From Bacteroidota bacterium (GTDB lineage: Bacteria; Bacteroidota; Bacteroidia; Sphingobacteriales; Sphingobacteriaceae): a stretch of 32,228 nt of DNA. The notes below the pieces were generated by a model. That model was not told the origin of the DNA. It made no database searches and saw only the letters and a list, made by a program, of their open reading frames with translations. The translations under genes and the position numbers were made by a program. Positions 30,992 to 32,228 of the stretch are shown piece by piece; position 1 is the stretch's first letter, and each line of letters begins with the position of its first letter. The stretch covers positions 7,793 through 40,020 of the forward strand of contig JABDFM010000026.1 in assembly GCA_013286565.1 (NCBI GenBank), given 5' to 3'.

Positions 30992-31997
30992 TTAATGAAC
31001 GTGTGGCAGTGATTCTGCCATTTTATGAGTGTATTGCAGTATTTGAGCAGCGTTATTTACAGCGTTGGTGTCGTCACAATCCAATTCGTAAACGCTTCCG
31101 GGTGACCGGTTACTTAACCCTGCCCGGTAAGTTTTATCATAATATACCAAAACAAGGCCGATAAAGTCGGCCATCCTACCTTCATTAATGGCTACTATCG
31201 CATGTTTTGTTTGCTCTGGGCCAAGCCTTTTCCAGATGCGCTGGGTACATTCAACCAGGAAATCTTTATCCAACTGACCGTATTCCTGCACCAAAAAATC
31301 GATCCTTTGAGTTGCCGGTATCTTTATATTCAGCAAGCTGGCCTTCTTCATCTGGTGCCATAAACCATTTGGTACCGATCGCTTACCAATGGTTATGCTC
31401 TCATCCTCTATCCAAATCAATTTATCCCTGCTTGCCTGGTACAGTTGGGTAGCCAGTTCGTTTTCAAACTGCTCCTGGCTTGGCTGGATCATCCTTTGCA
31501 TAGATCCGTATGATGATCCCTGGTGCTGCGCAATATCTTCCAGATCGATGACCTGTTCAGCCAACTGGCGTAATTGATGCAGTATAACAGTTTTGCCGGA
31601 TCCCGTCATCCCGCCCAATACCATCAGGTTATATTTTTCTTCAAACTGGTTCAATACCCAGCGGCGGTATTTTTTATACCCCCCTTCGAGCAGGTAAACC
31701 TCAAAGCCATACAGATTAAGCGCCCATGCCATAGCTCCGCTGCGCATCCCCCCCACGCCAGCAATGCAGAGCTATCTTTTTACCAGGCGCTATTTCCAAT
31801 GCTTGTTTTATAAAGCCCGACCATTTTGACCCGGTCAGATCAAAGCCCAGCAATATTGCAGGCTCACGACCCTGCTGCTTATAAGTGGTGCCCACCTGCA
31901 CCCGTTCCTCGTTGCTAAAAATTGCGATATTGTGCGCCCCAACAATATGCCCCTGTGCAAACTCGGCAGGTGTACGTACGTCAACCACCGGGATGGT
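30992..31997 (-). pseudogene. mnmH: tRNA 2-selenouridine synthase, frameshifted and lacking its own start
   Basis: MnmH (SelU) turns 2-thiouridine of some tRNA wobble positions into 2-selenouridine. The rhodanese half is in one frame: PVVDVRTPAEFAQGH, VGTTYKQQGREPAILLGF and ALHCWRGG with catalytic Cys at 31763-31761. The next residues expected, MRSGAMAW, are in another frame that carries the rest: GGMTGSGKT (P-loop) and the C-terminal domain, 254 residues in all, stop TAA 30994-30992. The shift occurs at a run of seven G (C7 on plus, 31748-31754); six would restore one frame. Upstream, the first ~15 residues of mnmH are missing and replaced by another gene. Either a real lesion, slippage-prone expression, or an assembly error. 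GTG 31756 or ATG 31747 could still start the second half. Confidence 0.82.
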
Positions 31998-32228
31998 TTT
32001 CAGGTTGGGATCATGTACCGGCAAAAGCTGTAGATTATAATCGCCGTAAGAAAATACACCCAGCCCTTTATTCGGATTATCGCCATACCAAATCACACCT
32101 GTTGGCACCCGGTTAAATTTTAACTTGTCAGGATGCTCACATTCCGGAATGATCAATATATCGGGCTCATACTGTAATATCTGGTCAACCTTTTTTCGGA
32201 AGGCCATATTACAATTCCAGGTAATTAT
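31998..32228 (-). pseudogene. N-terminal fragment of an endonuclease/exonuclease/phosphatase family protein, fused to mnmH
   Basis: In the frame that enters the window at 32228 the protein reads IITWNCNMAFRKK, then ILQYEPDILIIPECEHPDK and GLGVFSYGDY, the typical opening of an EEP-fold phosphodiesterase: the Asn of TWNCN and the Glu of PECE are catalytic-metal residues. Homology stops after VHDPNLK and the next residues, TIPVVDVR, belong to the mnmH rhodanese domain. So only about 77 residues of an enzyme of some 250 remain, in frame with mnmH. The start codon is beyond the window end. It looks like a deletion that joined two neighbouring genes. Confidence 0.75.

Overview
The window looks like chromosomal DNA of a Bacteroidota bacterium, most likely Sphingobacteriaceae (Mucilaginibacter/Pedobacter-like). 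The reasons are AT-rich intergenic DNA, Bacteroidota-type promoter elements (TTTG, about 20 bp, TAnnTTTG) at several starts, little use of Shine-Dalgarno sites, and Bacteroidota gene families (DUF4290 next to murA, head-GIN proteins, DUF5996, CarboxypepD_reg-like). The genus is inferred; no rRNA or tRNA gene was seen.

Layout. 1-769: tandem array of tiny secreted peptides (one copy cut by the window edge) followed by hairpins. 1045-4214: M20 dipeptidase converging on a dipeptide epimerase (both stop codons lie in one palindromic repeat), then a secreted protein made of two repeats. 4440-8764: DUF4290 gene, murA (Asp in place of the catalytic Cys), a family-39 glycosyltransferase-like membrane protein and a DUF486 membrane protein. 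8798-14786, minus strand: tig, clpP, clpX, then AMP nucleosidase and cystathionine beta-synthase. 14928-19384: envelope block with a lipoprotein, three GIN-domain proteins and a lipoprotein carrying two DTG motifs and a pepsin-like C terminus. Two of the GIN genes are paralogues behind an ungapped 111-nt duplicated upstream block that contains an ECF-sigma-like promoter. 19671-24875: recQ with a coupled secreted protein, two small secreted proteins, a ROK regulator and a small membrane protein. 24952-28720, minus strand: HAD phosphatase, DUF5996 protein, Tat-exported Gfo/Idh/MocA oxidoreductase and an N-acetylmuramoyl-L-alanine amidase. 28927-29676: lipoprotein with an acidic/His tail and two related terminators. 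29941-32228, minus strand: selD, then a broken mnmH whose 5' end is fused to the start of an endonuclease/exonuclease/phosphatase gene and whose frame is shifted at a run of seven G.

How genes work together. Tig, ClpP and ClpX are the usual folding/proteolysis set, but a hairpin after tig and a promoter before clpX suggest separate units. The dipeptidase, dipeptide epimerase, MurA and amidase touch peptide and cell-wall metabolism. SelD supplies selenophosphate for MnmH, so the damage to mnmH bears directly on selD. Of most interest: the DRKELATAD peptide array, the GIN/protease block with its ECF-like promoters, the fused and frameshifted mnmH, and several intergenic palindromes that overlap gene ends or abut gene starts.
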